A stretch of DNA of 64,000 nt. Source: TMP-86 sp039807285. Lineage in GTDB: Bacteria > Pseudomonadota > Gammaproteobacteria > Steroidobacterales > Steroidobacteraceae. Position 1 is the first letter of the stretch; every line of letters starts with the position of its first letter. Location of the stretch: contig JBGAGK010000004.1 of NCBI GenBank assembly GCA_044226785.1, positions 62,001 to 126,000 of the forward strand. The letters are read 5' to 3'. Both the position numbers and the translations under genes were made by a program. Under the pieces are notes generated by a model that did not search any database, had not been told where the DNA came from, and worked only from the letters and a program-made list of their open reading frames with translations. Shown here piece by piece: positions 7,294 to 16,794 of this stretch.

Positions 7294-10098
7294 TCAGAAC
7301 TTGTAACTGACACCCAACAGGTACTGACGCCCAAAGGAGTGACGCTCCTTCAATGCCTCGACACCTTCGGCAGTCTGCGTGGTTACGTAAGGTGTATCAA
7401 GCAGGTTGTCCACCTGGAACAGGATATTCAGATCATCGAGCATCCCTGACCGGAACGTATAGCCGAGTTGCGCATCGACGATGTTCTCCGGCCTGATCGT
7501 ATCTACGACATTCTTGAACGAATTGTGGCGCTTGGCGACGAATTCCGAACGATAGCGGTTGCCGATGCGGAACTGCCACGAATCATTTTCATAGAAGAAG
7601 CTCAGGCTATACACCCGGCCCGAAAGCCCCGGAAGCGCGGTGTCCGTCCTGTTGCCATAGATATCCGTTCCTGGCAGGTTTGAACCGGTATGGGAGAAGG
7701 ATCCGACGAATCCGAATCCGCTCAATGCCGAGACGAACCTGCCGAAGTCCACGGCACCTGAGATCTCCCAGCCGGCGACATGCCCGCCGCTCGTATTGGC
7801 GGGCGCGGTCAATATGCCGATGTTCGAAGCCGGAATGACTGGCGTCGGGTTGGAGAAGCCCGTGAAGTCATAGGGAATGGATTTCACGAACACGGCCGAA
7901 GTCAGTTCTTTCCTGAAGTAGGCCAGCGCCAGGTAGGTGCCGGGCGAGAAGTACTTCTCGACCGAAACGTCATACTCCCTGGCCCGCCAGGGCTTGAGCG
8001 TCGGGTTGCCGCCCTCTCCATACCACAGCCTGTCCGTCTTGTTGACCGCGGCGGTGAAGTTGGCCCGCATGTAGATCATCTCGGGGCGGGCAACCACCTT
8101 GGCCACGCCGAGCTTGAGCAGCAGGCCACTGCCGAGATCACCGGTCAGGTTGAGACTCGGCAGGTAGTCCGTGTAGGTTGTGCCGCCACGCGCCGGATGT
8201 GAGCCGCCCGAGGCATCGACTTCGGTGCCCGTCGCCGACTGATCGGCCCTCACCACCTGCAGACCCAGGTTGCCGCTGAACGGAATACCCAGGCGGAACT
8301 TCAAACCACTCTTCAGATAAAAGGTCGTGATGGCTTCCTTGACCGCCCAGTTCCACTTGTCGCTCTTCGCAATGTTGGTGTCGCTGACGAAAGATGAGCC
8401 TGCGAGCGCAGTGTCGGCATCGAAGCTGACCAGCCGGGGAATACCCGCAAAGCCCAGGTCCACCGGCGCCTGCAGGACACCCGCGGGAGTGGACGCGCAA
8501 CCCGAACCAGGGTCCCAGCTGTAGAAGTGCATGCAGGTCTGATCGGGATTCACCAGCAGCATGGCGTGACCCAGGTAGTTGACTTGCTTCTCGCGATGCG
8601 ACCAGGCCACGCCGCCCTCGAGGGAATCGAAGATCGCCCACTCGAAGGTGCGCTTGAGGGTCATGCGGGCATTTCGCATCCTGTCCTCGATGGAGGCATC
8701 CTGCACGTAACCCCCGCCGCCACCCCACCAGTAGCTCGCGTAATTGAAGTTCGCAGGATCACCGAGATCGGTGTCGGAGGCGATCGTACCCCAGCCACTG
8801 AAGCCGCTGGTGATCCTTGCCGTGAGGGTCACTGGCATCCTGGTTGCCGCATAGACCTCGGAAGTGCGTTCGGTACGCGTTCCCTTGGACAGGCCAAAAT
8901 CCAGTCCCAGAGACCACGGTCCCGACTCGAACGTGTTGTCCCAGGTCACCTGGTCGATCCTGTCCTTGCGCCGGTCACCGCGCATCACGGCGGCCGGCAC
9001 CACATCTGCAACCGTGAGGCCACTGGCACCGTTGTTCACCGTCACGTGCGTGGTCGTATTTCCAAGGCCCCAGTCGCCGATGACACCGTCAAACTCGCGG
9101 CCGTTCATGTCCTGGTCGAAATGCGTGTGGAAGAAATTGAGTTTCGACGTGAATGCATCCGTGGGCCTGAACTCGAGCACAGCCATGGCGCTGTTGCGCA
9201 CACCTTTCCAGTTCATCACGCCGGTTTCGAAGCCGTCATAGACCAGTTGGTCGGCCGGAACGCCCGACACCGGCCACCAGCCAGCCGGGCCGAAATCCCA
9301 GGGGTTGAAGTACTTCTTGTTGGTGGGCGTGTCGAGATGGACGAAGCCCAGCGCCACCCCGAACCTGTCATCAGCGAATTGATCGATGTAGGAGGCGCTC
9401 AGGCGGTTGCCCATGGCACTCGTGCCGGGAATCAACTTTCCTTCCGAATTCTTCTCCAGCCGGGCGCTGACGCTGAATGGCTTGCCAGTCGAACTCAAGG
9501 GGCTGATCGTCGAGAGATTGACCGTACCCGCAAGACCATTGGTGGAGAGCGCCGCGTCAGGGGTCTTGTAGACGGTCGCGGTGGTCACCAGTTCCGCCGG
9601 GAACTGGTCGTATTCGAACGAGCGGTCATCACCCGAGGACACCATTTCCTGCCCGTTCAGCAGCGTCACAGAGAATTCCGGCGCCATGCCACGGATCGAA
9701 ATCACCTGCGCGCGGCCATCGACCCGCTGTGCAGCGATGCCAGGAAGGCGCGCCAGCGTCTCGGTGATGGAAACGCCGGGAAGCTTGCCGATGTCCTCGG
9801 CCGTGGCAACTTCGACGATCGACGCGTTGAACTGCTTCAGGTCAATCGCCTTCTCAAGGCTCCTGCGGATGCCGACGACCACGACTTCCTCCATGTCCCC
9901 ACGCCTGGTTCCCTGGGCGGTGCCCTGTGCGGCCTTCTTTACATCGTCCTTGTCGTCATCGGCTGACGACTTCACATCCTGAGCCACTGCAGTTTGCGGC
10001 GCCAGGACCAGAGTCGCTACACAAGCCACCAGTACGGTTGCGCTGCAGATCAACAGGCAGCGAAAGACATCGCCGGAAATGTACGTCTTGCATTTCAT
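7294..10098 (-). CDS. TonB-dependent receptor, chitooligosaccharide-type
   Basis: This is an outer-membrane receptor of 934 aa. A long signal peptide ends near AVAQD, followed by an acidic stretch and a TonB-box/plug region (EEVVVVGIRRSLEKA, then VEVATAEDIGKLPGVSITETLARLPGI). The barrel ends in SYKF, with the usual C-terminal Phe. The ending and plug match the TonB-Xanth-Caul class used for glycan uptake. ATG 10098 starts the signal peptide; the longer frame to 10248 would overlap the hexosaminidase. That gene's stop is 19 bp upstream, and nagX follows 95 bp downstream. It is inferred to import GlcNAc oligomers released outside the cell. Confidence 0.9.
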   Translation of the reverse strand: MKCKTYISGDVFRCLLICSATVLVACVATLVLAPQTAVAQDVKSSADDDKDDVKKAAQGTAQGTRRGDMEEVVVVGIRRSLEKAIDLKQFNASIVEVATAEDIGKLPGVSITETLARLPGIAAQRVDGRAQVISIRGMAPEFSVTLLNGQEMVSSGDDRSFEYDQFPAELVTTATVYKTPDAALSTNGLAGTVNLSTISPLSSTGKPFSVSARLEKNSEGKLIPGTSAMGNRLSASYIDQFADDRFGVALGFVHLDTPTNKKYFNPWDFGPAGWWPVSGVPADQLVYDGFETGVMNWKGVRNSAMAVLEFRPTDAFTSKLNFFHTHFDQDMNGREFDGVIGDWGLGNTTTHVTVNNGASGLTVADVVPAAVMRGDRRKDRIDQVTWDNTFESGPWSLGLDFGLSKGTRTERTSEVYAATRMPVTLTARITSGFSGWGTIASDTDLGDPANFNYASYWWGGGGGYVQDASIEDRMRNARMTLKRTFEWAIFDSLEGGVAWSHREKQVNYLGHAMLLVNPDQTCMHFYSWDPGSGCASTPAGVLQAPVDLGFAGIPRLVSFDADTALAGSSFVSDTNIAKSDKWNWAVKEAITTFYLKSGLKFRLGIPFSGNLGLQVVRADQSATGTEVDASGGSHPARGGTTYTDYLPSLNLTGDLGSGLLLKLGVAKVVARPEMIYMRANFTAAVNKTDRLWYGEGGNPTLKPWRAREYDVSVEKYFSPGTYLALAYFRKELTSAVFVKSIPYDFTGFSNPTPVIPASNIGILTAPANTSGGHVAGWEISGAVDFGRFVSALSGFGFVGSFSHTGSNLPGTDIYGNRTDTALPGLSGRVYSLSFFYENDSWQFRIGNRYRSEFVAKRHNSFKNVVDTIRPENIVDAQLGYTFRSGMLDDLNILFQVDNLLDTPYVTTQTAEGVEALKERHSFGRQYLLGVSYKF

Positions 10099-10117
10099 AT
10101 GTTTTATTCCACACCCA

Positions 10118-12664
10118 TCAATGAACACGATCGACATGCGATGAGCGACCCGGCCGCCCGTCGCGATTGAAGGCTGCGACGCGGAGGTCGCCCGCGCCCG
10201 TAATCGGGCCGCTGACCGCCGCACTGTGCGCATCCGGCTCGCGGCCATCGAGCGTGTAGCGCAACGCGAAGCCGGGCAGCTGCTGGTTCACGTGCACGCC
10301 GTCGGTGGCGCGATGCAGGCCGGGCGGCGCGATGCGATATGCGATGCCCCGGCCCTCGGCATCGAACCGCGGCAGCACCCGCTGCCCGAGCTGATTGGCG
10401 AACACCGACCAGGCCGCGGCGTGCAACCTGACCGCACTGGCCGCATCGCGTACTTGCGTCCACTCCGGTTGCGGTGCCCAGCCACGCTCGGCCACTGCCA
10501 GCAGGCGCGGCATCAGCAGATATTCGAGGCGTGCCGCGTCGCGCACGGTCTCACTGAAGAGCGTGCACTCGATGCCGCGCACGTGCGCGCGGGCAGCAAC
10601 ACCCAGGGCATCGCGGCCGTCCAGCGGTGCGGGATCGCTCGCTGCCCGGCGGATCGTATCGAAGGGTTCGTAGTCGTAAACGTCCTCGAGGTCGGTGTAT
10701 GCCGCCCAGTTGGTACCCGGTTCGGCTGGACTGGCGACGTAGGCCATGTCCAGGTAGAGACGCGTCGCCGGAGCGAACACGGTGTCATAGCCGGCATTTG
10801 CGAGGCGGTTGCCGAGGTCCTCGGCGCCGCCGATGTCGTTCCAGACGTAGAGTGTGGCGCCGCGGCTGCGGAAATGCGGATTGGGCACGAGGCGCCCATC
10901 GGCGCTGCGCTGCGCACCCAGTTCCTCCCAGCCTGCCAGCGCCACGCCGTGCCGATCGAGGATCGCCGCGACGCGGCCGTAGAAATGCTCCCACACCGCG
11001 TCGCGCGAGCCGAGCTGCTCGCTCCGCATCAGCGTACGCACCGCGGGAGAAGCCTGCCAGGCGCCATCGGGCAACTCATCGGCACCCACGTGCAGCGTGC
11101 GCAACGGCACGCCGGCGGCGCGGTGTAACGTGGCCACTTGCGCCACCACCTGCCCGATGAAAGCGTAGGTCGACTCGAGCCCGGGATTCATCACGTTGTC
11201 GGTGTACTGCTGCGCCGAGCGGTACTGTGAATCGTCATGTGGATCGGCGAGGCGGTAGCGCACATCGCCGGCACGCGCCCGCGCTTCCATCGCCATGACC
11301 GCTGCCCGCGCGTGGCCCGGCATCTCGATCTCAGGGATCACCTCGATGTGGCGCGCAGCCGCGTAGCGCAGGATCGCGATGTAATCCGCATGGCTGAAGT
11401 GCCCGCTGCCGCCCGGATCGTCAATCGCGGGACCGGAACCGTACGCGGGCGGCAGGAACTGCGCGGAGTCGAGCGTGTGGCCGCGGCGCGCTCCCACCGT
11501 CGTGAGTTCCGGCAGGCCGTCAATCGGCAGGCGCCAGCCTTCGTCGTCGGTAAGGTGCAGGTGCAGGACGTTCAGCTTGCTGCGCGCCATCGCGTCGATG
11601 ACATGCAGCACTACGGACCTGGGTTCGAAGTTGCGCGCCACGTCGAGCATCAGGCCGCGATAGGCGAAACGAGGGGCATCGGCAACGCGGATCGCCGGCA
11701 GGTCCACACCCTCGGCCGGCGCGAGACGGGTCGGCAGCAACTCGCGCAAGCTGGCGAGCCCACGTGCCACGCCCGCCGGTGACTGTCCCGTGATGAGCAC
11801 ATCGCCCGCTGGTTCGACTTCCAGTTCGTAGGCTTCGGGCGAGGCCTGCCCCGCGAGCGCAGCCACGCGCAGGCGCAGCAGCGACGCACCAGCCCGCGCT
11901 ACACCGGCCGACAGGTAGGGCCGCAGGTACTCACGTGCAAGCGCCACCTCGTCCGCCAGTTCCGCCGCAGCCTCGATGCGCGGCAGCGCGCTCCAGTGCA
12001 CGCTGCCGGGCTGCCGCTGCACGCGCCGCGGCGTCGGAAAAACCAGCGGAACCTCCTCGGCCGGCAGCGTCACGGTCCCGCGATAGCGGCGATATAGCGT
12101 CTCGGCTTCGGCCGTGTCCGCTTCGCCAGCCGATCCCGTTCCGATGGGTGGCACCGCCCGGTAATCACGCAACGGGCGGCCGACCGCCGGCGCGCGATCG
12201 AGCACCACGTACGGTCCGGTCGGCGCCGTACTCGCATTGAAAGGCCGCTCGCCATGCTCGATGCGCAGCGTCACCGACGCGCCCGGGGCGAGACCGGCGA
12301 AGGCACGAGTAGGCCGCAGCCGGTACCAGGTCCCCACGAGTTGCTGGACTTCAAAAGACCCAGCCGCTCCACCACGCACACCGGAAAGGCAGTTGAAATA
12401 CAGGGCCCATCCGTGGTTCGGCCATGCCTGTCTGCCGGGATTCGACAGGGTCAGAAGCGCCTCGCGCGCCACCCCTGCCCTGCCAGCCGCTCCCGTCGCG
12501 GACGCAAGCTCCCATCGCAGGCTCAAGGGAACGGGACCCGGCCCGGCCTGCAGCGCCGCCGGCACCGGATCCGGCGCCGCGAGTGCGCAGCACGCCACCA
12601 GGCCGCACCAGCGCACGGCGCGCGGCGACGGGCCCGCGAGGCTCCGCAGCGGCGAATCGATCAA
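10118..12664 (-). CDS. Beta-N-acetylhexosaminidase, GH20
   Basis: This 848-aa exported glycosidase would release GlcNAc from chitooligosaccharides. The domains, in order, are an N-terminal signal region, a CHB_HEX carbohydrate-binding domain (WELASATG...NHGWALYF), a GH20b domain, the catalytic barrel with the Asp-Glu pair D529-E530 in HVGADELPDGAW, and a small C-terminal domain (DLRVAAFNRDGR). The start is TTG 12664, because GGGGGAG sits five bases before it and the protein then begins just before a hydrophobic signal stretch. The frame remains open to 12802, but that stretch contains the operators. It is the first gene of the leftward nag operon and divergent from nagR. Confidence 0.9.
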   Translation of the reverse strand: MIDSPLRSLAGPSPRAVRWCGLVACCALAAPDPVPAALQAGPGPVPLSLRWELASATGAAGRAGVAREALLTLSNPGRQAWPNHGWALYFNCLSGVRGGAAGSFEVQQLVGTWYRLRPTRAFAGLAPGASVTLRIEHGERPFNASTAPTGPYVVLDRAPAVGRPLRDYRAVPPIGTGSAGEADTAEAETLYRRYRGTVTLPAEEVPLVFPTPRRVQRQPGSVHWSALPRIEAAAELADEVALAREYLRPYLSAGVARAGASLLRLRVAALAGQASPEAYELEVEPAGDVLITGQSPAGVARGLASLRELLPTRLAPAEGVDLPAIRVADAPRFAYRGLMLDVARNFEPRSVVLHVIDAMARSKLNVLHLHLTDDEGWRLPIDGLPELTTVGARRGHTLDSAQFLPPAYGSGPAIDDPGGSGHFSHADYIAILRYAAARHIEVIPEIEMPGHARAAVMAMEARARAGDVRYRLADPHDDSQYRSAQQYTDNVMNPGLESTYAFIGQVVAQVATLHRAAGVPLRTLHVGADELPDGAWQASPAVRTLMRSEQLGSRDAVWEHFYGRVAAILDRHGVALAGWEELGAQRSADGRLVPNPHFRSRGATLYVWNDIGGAEDLGNRLANAGYDTVFAPATRLYLDMAYVASPAEPGTNWAAYTDLEDVYDYEPFDTIRRAASDPAPLDGRDALGVAARAHVRGIECTLFSETVRDAARLEYLLMPRLLAVAERGWAPQPEWTQVRDAASAVRLHAAAWSVFANQLGQRVLPRFDAEGRGIAYRIAPPGLHRATDGVHVNQQLPGFALRYTLDGREPDAHSAAVSGPITGAGDLRVAAFNRDGRPGRSSHVDRVH

Positions 12665-12683
12665 TGGATCTCCCCCAATAATA

Positions 12684-12714
12684 AGACCAATTAGGTGCCA
12701 CAATAATACCAATT
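12684..12714 (-). promoter_or_regulatory. Candidate NagR operator pair before the leftward nag operon
   Basis: AGACCAATT (12684-12692) and ATACCAATT (12706-12714) are near-identical repeats starting 22 bp apart, two helical turns. Read leftward they are AATTGGTCT and AATTGGTAT. They lie 20-50 bp upstream of the hexosaminidase start. Assignment to NagR is inferred from position and from similar half-sites on the nagR side. Confidence 0.55.
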
Positions 12715-12832
12715 TGTCTGAAGCACAACCCCATCCACAACCATCCACGACGATACTCGCCTCTGATATGGAGATTCCTCGTGATTTTCGCGAAAAAGAC
12801 AATCACTCTCAGTTGGCGATCAAGCAGCTAAG

Positions 12833-12849
12833 TGGTATCGTTGTGGTAT
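12833..12849 (+). promoter_or_regulatory. Candidate NagR operator pair before nagR
   Basis: TGGTAT occurs at 12833-12838 and again at 12844-12849, spaced 11 bp start to start, one helical turn. It lies 45-60 bp upstream of the nagR start. The half-site is the same as in the leftward operator, which suggests autoregulation. Confidence 0.5.
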
Positions 12850-12893
12850 TGTAGTTGCGCTGCACGATTAGCAACCGAAGGAGCCGAAGGCCC

Positions 12894-13637
12894 ATGTCAT
12901 CCCTCGCCCAGTCCGTGGGCCCGCTCGACCAGAGCAGCACTCAGCCGCTGTACCTGCAGCTACAGCGCGCACTGCGCGCGGCCATCGACAACCGCATCCT
13001 CGCCTCCGACGAAGCGCTGCCGGCCGAGCGCGATCTGGCGGCAGACTTCAACGTCTCGCGGATCACCGTCCGCAAGGCGCTCGCGGGCCTGGTGTCAGAG
13101 GGTCTGTTGCTGCGCCGGCAGGGTGCCGGCAACTTCGTCTCGGCGCGCGTGGAGAAAAACTTCTCGCTCCTGACATCCTTCTCGGAAGACATGCGCGCAC
13201 GCGGTCGCAAGCCGCACAGCGTATGGCTGAAGCGTTCGGCCGGCACCGTGACGCCGGAGGAGGCCCTGGCGCTGCGCCTCAGCCCCGGCACGCCGGTGTA
13301 CCGCTTCCACCGCCTGCGTTTTGCCGACGACACGCCGATGGCGCTCGAATTCGCAACCATCGTCGCGGCGGCCTTGCCGGCACTCGATGCCGTCGGCGAC
13401 TCGCTGTACGTCGCGCTCGAGCGCAGCGGGCAACGACCCACGCGCGCGCTTCAGCGCCTGCGCGCCGTGCTGCTCACGGCCGAGCAGGCCGAACTGCTCA
13501 AAGCGCAGCCCGGCGACGCGGGACTCCTGGTCGAGCGGCTCGGCTCGCTGCGTGACGGCCGCGCCGTCGAGTTCTCGCAGTCCTACTATCGCGGCGACGT
13601 GTACGACTTCGTGGCCGAACTGGGCACCTCGGCTTGA
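12894..13637 (+). CDS. nagR: GntR-family (HutC/UTRA) regulator of GlcNAc genes
   Basis: This 247-aa repressor-type protein has an N-terminal GntR winged helix (PLYLQLQRALRAAI, LPAERDLAADFNVSRITVRKAL). A C-terminal UTRA effector domain ends with the typical EFSQSYYRGDVYDFV. Family members bind GlcNAc-6-P or related sugar phosphates. The start ATG 12894 has AAGGAG about 15 bases and GAAGG about 6 bases upstream. It is the first gene of the rightward operon, and its stop overlaps the TTG start assigned to nagB. It is called NagR (NagQ in some xanthomonads) from its position between two nag operons. Confidence 0.9.
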   Translation: MSSLAQSVGPLDQSSTQPLYLQLQRALRAAIDNRILASDEALPAERDLAADFNVSRITVRKALAGLVSEGLLLRRQGAGNFVSARVEKNFSLLTSFSEDMRARGRKPHSVWLKRSAGTVTPEEALALRLSPGTPVYRFHRLRFADDTPMALEFATIVAAALPALDAVGDSLYVALERSGQRPTRALQRLRAVLLTAEQAELLKAQPGDAGLLVERLGSLRDGRAVEFSQSYYRGDVYDFVAELGTSA

Positions 13638-14704
13638 GCGCATCCACCGCACCGGACTCAGGCACCACGTCCGATGGCGACGCGCGTGCTACGCACATGC
13701 ATCGCGAGGCGAGCGAGGCCTCGACGGTGGTCACAGCGCAATGGGATGCCAACACGGCATTGCTGGCCACGCTTGGCGCGCGGCTGCGCGCGCACCCACC
13801 GCGTGCGGTCGTAACGCTGGCACGCGGCAGCTCAGATCACGCGGCCACCTACGCCAAGTACCTGGTCGAGACCCGCACGCGCGTGCCGACCGCCTCGGCG
13901 GCGCCCTCCGTCAGCTCACTGTACGGCGTCGATCCGGATCTGCGCGGCTGCCTGGCGATCGCGATCTCACAGTCGGGGCGCAGCCCCGACCTGCTCGCTG
14001 CCGTGGCCGCTGCCAGGCGCGGCGGCGCGCTCGTCGTCGCCCTGTGCAATGTGGCCGACGCACCCCTCGCGAGCCTGGCAGACTGCAGCGTGCCATTGTG
14101 CGCGGGTCCGGAACTCAGCGTCGCGGCGACAAAGTCCTTCATCGCCTCGCTCGCAGCGCTCGCACACCTGGTCGCCGCCTGGACCGCAGATCGCACGCTG
14201 ATCGAGCAGGTGCGCGCTCTGCCGCAGGCACTCGATGAAGCCTGGCGGCTCGACTGGAGCGCCGCCCTGCCGGTACTCGCACCGGCGCAGCACCTGTACG
14301 CGATCGGGCGCGGCCTGGGACTGGCCATCGCGCAGGAAGCGGCGCTCAAGTGCAAGGAGACCTGCGGCTTGCACGCCGAAGCGCACAGTGGCGCCGAGGT
14401 GCGCCACGGCCCCTTCGCCCTGCCCGGGCGCGACTTCCCGGCGCTGGTGCTGGCACAGAACGATGCCGCGCTGCCGGGTCTTGCGGCCCTCGCCGCCGAA
14501 CTCGCCGGCCGTGGCGTACCGACACTGATCGCCGGCGCGCAAGCCGCTGGCGCGACCGAACTGCCAACGGTGCGCGTCCCGGGCGTGCTCGCGCCAATCG
14601 TGCTCGCGCCCAGCCTCTACCGCATGCTGGCGCGGCTCGCCATCGCACGCGGCCATGATCCGGACAGCCCGCCGCACCTGCGCAAGGTCACCGAGACACT
14701 GTAG
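13634..14704 (+). CDS. nagB-II: Glucosamine-6-phosphate deaminase, SIS type (NagB-II)
   Basis: This enzyme has two SIS domains and resembles the isomerase half of GlmS; it would convert GlcN-6-P to Fru-6-P and ammonia. Visible marks are ARGSSDHAATYAKYL, ISQSGRSPD, ELSVAATKSF and KCKETCGLHAEAHSGAEVRHGP. It is unrelated to classical NagB and replaces it in this regulon. The start is uncertain. TTG 13634 overlaps the nagR stop, in keeping with the tight packing of this operon. ATG 13697 begins at MHREA, where homologues usually start, but has no obvious ribosome site. nagA begins directly after the stop. Confidence 0.9.
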   Translation: MSASTAPDSGTTSDGDARATHMHREASEASTVVTAQWDANTALLATLGARLRAHPPRAVVTLARGSSDHAATYAKYLVETRTRVPTASAAPSVSSLYGVDPDLRGCLAIAISQSGRSPDLLAAVAAARRGGALVVALCNVADAPLASLADCSVPLCAGPELSVAATKSFIASLAALAHLVAAWTADRTLIEQVRALPQALDEAWRLDWSAALPVLAPAQHLYAIGRGLGLAIAQEAALKCKETCGLHAEAHSGAEVRHGPFALPGRDFPALVLAQNDAALPGLAALAAELAGRGVPTLIAGAQAAGATELPTVRVPGVLAPIVLAPSLYRMLARLAIARGHDPDSPPHLRKVTETL

Positions 14705-15862
14705 ATGCGGCGCGCCTTCGTCAACGGGCATATCCACGCCGCCGGCACTTTCCTCACCGGTCACGCACTGCTGGTTGACGGCGGGTACATCGAGGCGATC
14801 GTCCCGGAAGACGATGCGCGGCTCGCTGGCGCCGAGCACCACGATCTCGACGACCAGCTGCTGCTGCCGGGTTTCATCGACACGCAGGTAAACGGCGGCG
14901 GCGGCGTGCTGTTCAACGATGAGCCAACGGTCGAGGGCATCCGCGCCATCGGCGCCGCACACGCGCCCGGCGGCACGACTGGCTTCCTGCCGACACTGAT
15001 CAGCGATGATCTCGAAGTCGTGGCACGCGCAATCGCCGCCGTCGACGCAGCGATCGACGCCGGCGTGCCCGGGGTGCTCGGCATCCACATCGAAGGCCCC
15101 TACCTCAGCGCGGCAAGGGCGGGCGTGCACGATCCAGCCCTCTTCTGCGCACTCGATGCCGCGGCCGTGCCGCGCCTCGGCGCGCTGCGTCGTGGCCGCA
15201 CGCTGGTGACGCTTGCCCCGGAGATGACGACACCGGAGGCGTTCGCGCGCCTCGCGGCCGCGGGGGTCATCCTGGCAGCCGGCCATACGAACGCCACCGG
15301 CACACAGATCGAGTCCGCGCTCGCGCGCGGACTGCGCGGCTTCACGCACCTGTTCAACGCGATGTCGCCGCTCACCAGCCGCGAACCGGGTGTGGTCGGC
15401 ACGGCGCTCGCCGATGATACGGCCTGGTGCGGCATCATCGTCGACGGTCGACACGTCGATCCGCGCGTGCTGCGCCTCGCGCTCAGGATCCGGCGGCATG
15501 ATCGCTTCATGCTGGTAACCGACGCCATGCCCGCCGTCGGCACCGATGCGCGCAGCTTCCGCCTGCAGGGGCGCACCCTGCACGTCGAAGGAGATTGCTG
15601 TCTGGACGAAAGCGGTACGCTCGCAGGCACCGCGCTGGACATGAGCGGCGCGGTACGCAACGCGGTATCGCTTCTGGATCTCGCGCCCGCCGAAGCCGTG
15701 CGCATGGCGAGCGAATACCCGGCGGAGTTCCTTGGGCTCGGTGCCACTCACGGGCGGCTTGCGCCCGGGCTGCGCGCTGACCTGCTCGTCGCTGATGCCG
15801 CGCTCGATGTGCACGAGACCTGGATCGACGGCCGTCTCATCGCCACGGGAAAGCGCACATGA
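14705..15862 (+). CDS. nagA: N-acetylglucosamine-6-phosphate deacetylase
   Basis: This 385-aa amidohydrolase-fold enzyme removes acetate from GlcNAc-6-P to give GlcN-6-P for NagB-II. Diagnostic segments are PGFIDTQVNGGGG near 55-67, GIHIEGPYL, AAGHTNA, FTHLFNAM and LVTDAMPAVG with the catalytic Asp. The ATG immediately follows the nagB stop (TAG 14702-14704), so the two are translationally coupled. Its own stop overlaps the next ATG by four bases. Confidence 0.95.
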   Translation: MRRAFVNGHIHAAGTFLTGHALLVDGGYIEAIVPEDDARLAGAEHHDLDDQLLLPGFIDTQVNGGGGVLFNDEPTVEGIRAIGAAHAPGGTTGFLPTLISDDLEVVARAIAAVDAAIDAGVPGVLGIHIEGPYLSAARAGVHDPALFCALDAAAVPRLGALRRGRTLVTLAPEMTTPEAFARLAAAGVILAAGHTNATGTQIESALARGLRGFTHLFNAMSPLTSREPGVVGTALADDTAWCGIIVDGRHVDPRVLRLALRIRRHDRFMLVTDAMPAVGTDARSFRLQGRTLHVEGDCCLDESGTLAGTALDMSGAVRNAVSLLDLAPAEAVRMASEYPAEFLGLGATHGRLAPGLRADLLVADAALDVHETWIDGRLIATGKRT

Positions 15863-16761
15863 ACCTGGTCGCGCGCGCCGTGAGCACCGGCACCGCAATC
15901 ACCCACACCGTGATCGTCAGCGCTGCAGTCGCGGGCCTCGCGCTGTGTGCCGCCGGCGCGCCCGCCGCAACGGGTCCGCCTGCTGCACCCGCGCCCGCAT
16001 CTTCACTCTTCATCGGCATCTCGGCCGATCCCTGCCGGGGCGTGCCGCTCGAACCGACGCCGGCGCACAAGGCGGCGGCCGATCCGTACGAGGCATGGAT
16101 GCATGAGTGGCTGACGCTCGACTGGAGCCAGCAGTGCCGCTATCGTCGCGAAAACGCAGCACTCCCACCGCCCTCCGCCACGCGCGTGGTGCTGCTCGGC
16201 GACTCGATCACGGAAGGCTGGAAGTCGCTCGATCCGGCGTTCTTCGCCGGCGACGTGCTCGACCGCGGCATCAGCGGCCAGACGAGCATGCAGATGCTGG
16301 CGCGCTTCCGGGCCGATGTGATCGACCTGCACCCCGCCGTGGTGCACATCATGGCCGGCACCAACGACATCGCGGGCAACACCGGCCCGACCTCGCTCGC
16401 ACAGGTCGAGGGCAACATCATGTCGATGGTGGAACTGGCACGCGCGCATGGCATCACCGTAGTGCTCGGCGCCGTACCGCCCGCTGCACATTTCTGGTGG
16501 CATCGCACGCTCGCGCCTGCCGGCACGATCATCGAGTTGAACCGGTGGCTGCGTGGTTACGCCGCACGTGAGCACCTGGCATATGTCGACTACCACACGG
16601 CGCTCGACGACGGCCACGGCGGCCTCGCAGCCGCCTGCTCGAGCGACGGCGTGCACCCGAATGCCGCCGGCTACGCGGTCATGAGTCCGCTGGCGCGCGC
16701 CGCCATCGCGGAATCACTTGCGGCGCGGACCCCTAACTCGCCACGTGCCCTGCCTGACTGA
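15859..16761 (+). CDS. Secreted SGNH/GDSL-family hydrolase
   Basis: This 300-aa protein has an N-terminal hydrophobic signal (residues about 15-38) and a Pro/Ala-rich stretch, so export is likely. SGNH blocks are all present: S116 in GDSITEGW, G139 in RGISGQT, N169 in AGTNDIAGN, and D263/H266 in DGVHPN. The ATGA overlap with nagA places it in the GlcNAc operon. Family members include carbohydrate acetyl-esterases, so it may remove O-acetyl groups from chitin- or murein-derived sugars; that substrate is inferred from context only. Confidence 0.85.
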   Translation: MNLVARAVSTGTAITHTVIVSAAVAGLALCAAGAPAATGPPAAPAPASSLFIGISADPCRGVPLEPTPAHKAAADPYEAWMHEWLTLDWSQQCRYRRENAALPPPSATRVVLLGDSITEGWKSLDPAFFAGDVLDRGISGQTSMQMLARFRADVIDLHPAVVHIMAGTNDIAGNTGPTSLAQVEGNIMSMVELARAHGITVVLGAVPPAAHFWWHRTLAPAGTIIELNRWLRGYAAREHLAYVDYHTALDDGHGGLAAACSSDGVHPNAAGYAVMSPLARAAIAESLAARTPNSPRALPD

Positions 16762-16794
16762 TTGTGTGCCGGGATCATCCGGTAGAATGGCGCG

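Noticed and set aside
8527..9966. 479-codon plus-strand frame inside the first TonB receptor
   Set aside because: No family features, biased composition, and the receptor frame on the minus strand is complete.
13967..15898. 643-codon minus-strand frame across nagB and nagA
   Set aside because: It covers two well-supported genes and reads as low-complexity Arg/Gly/Ala sequence.
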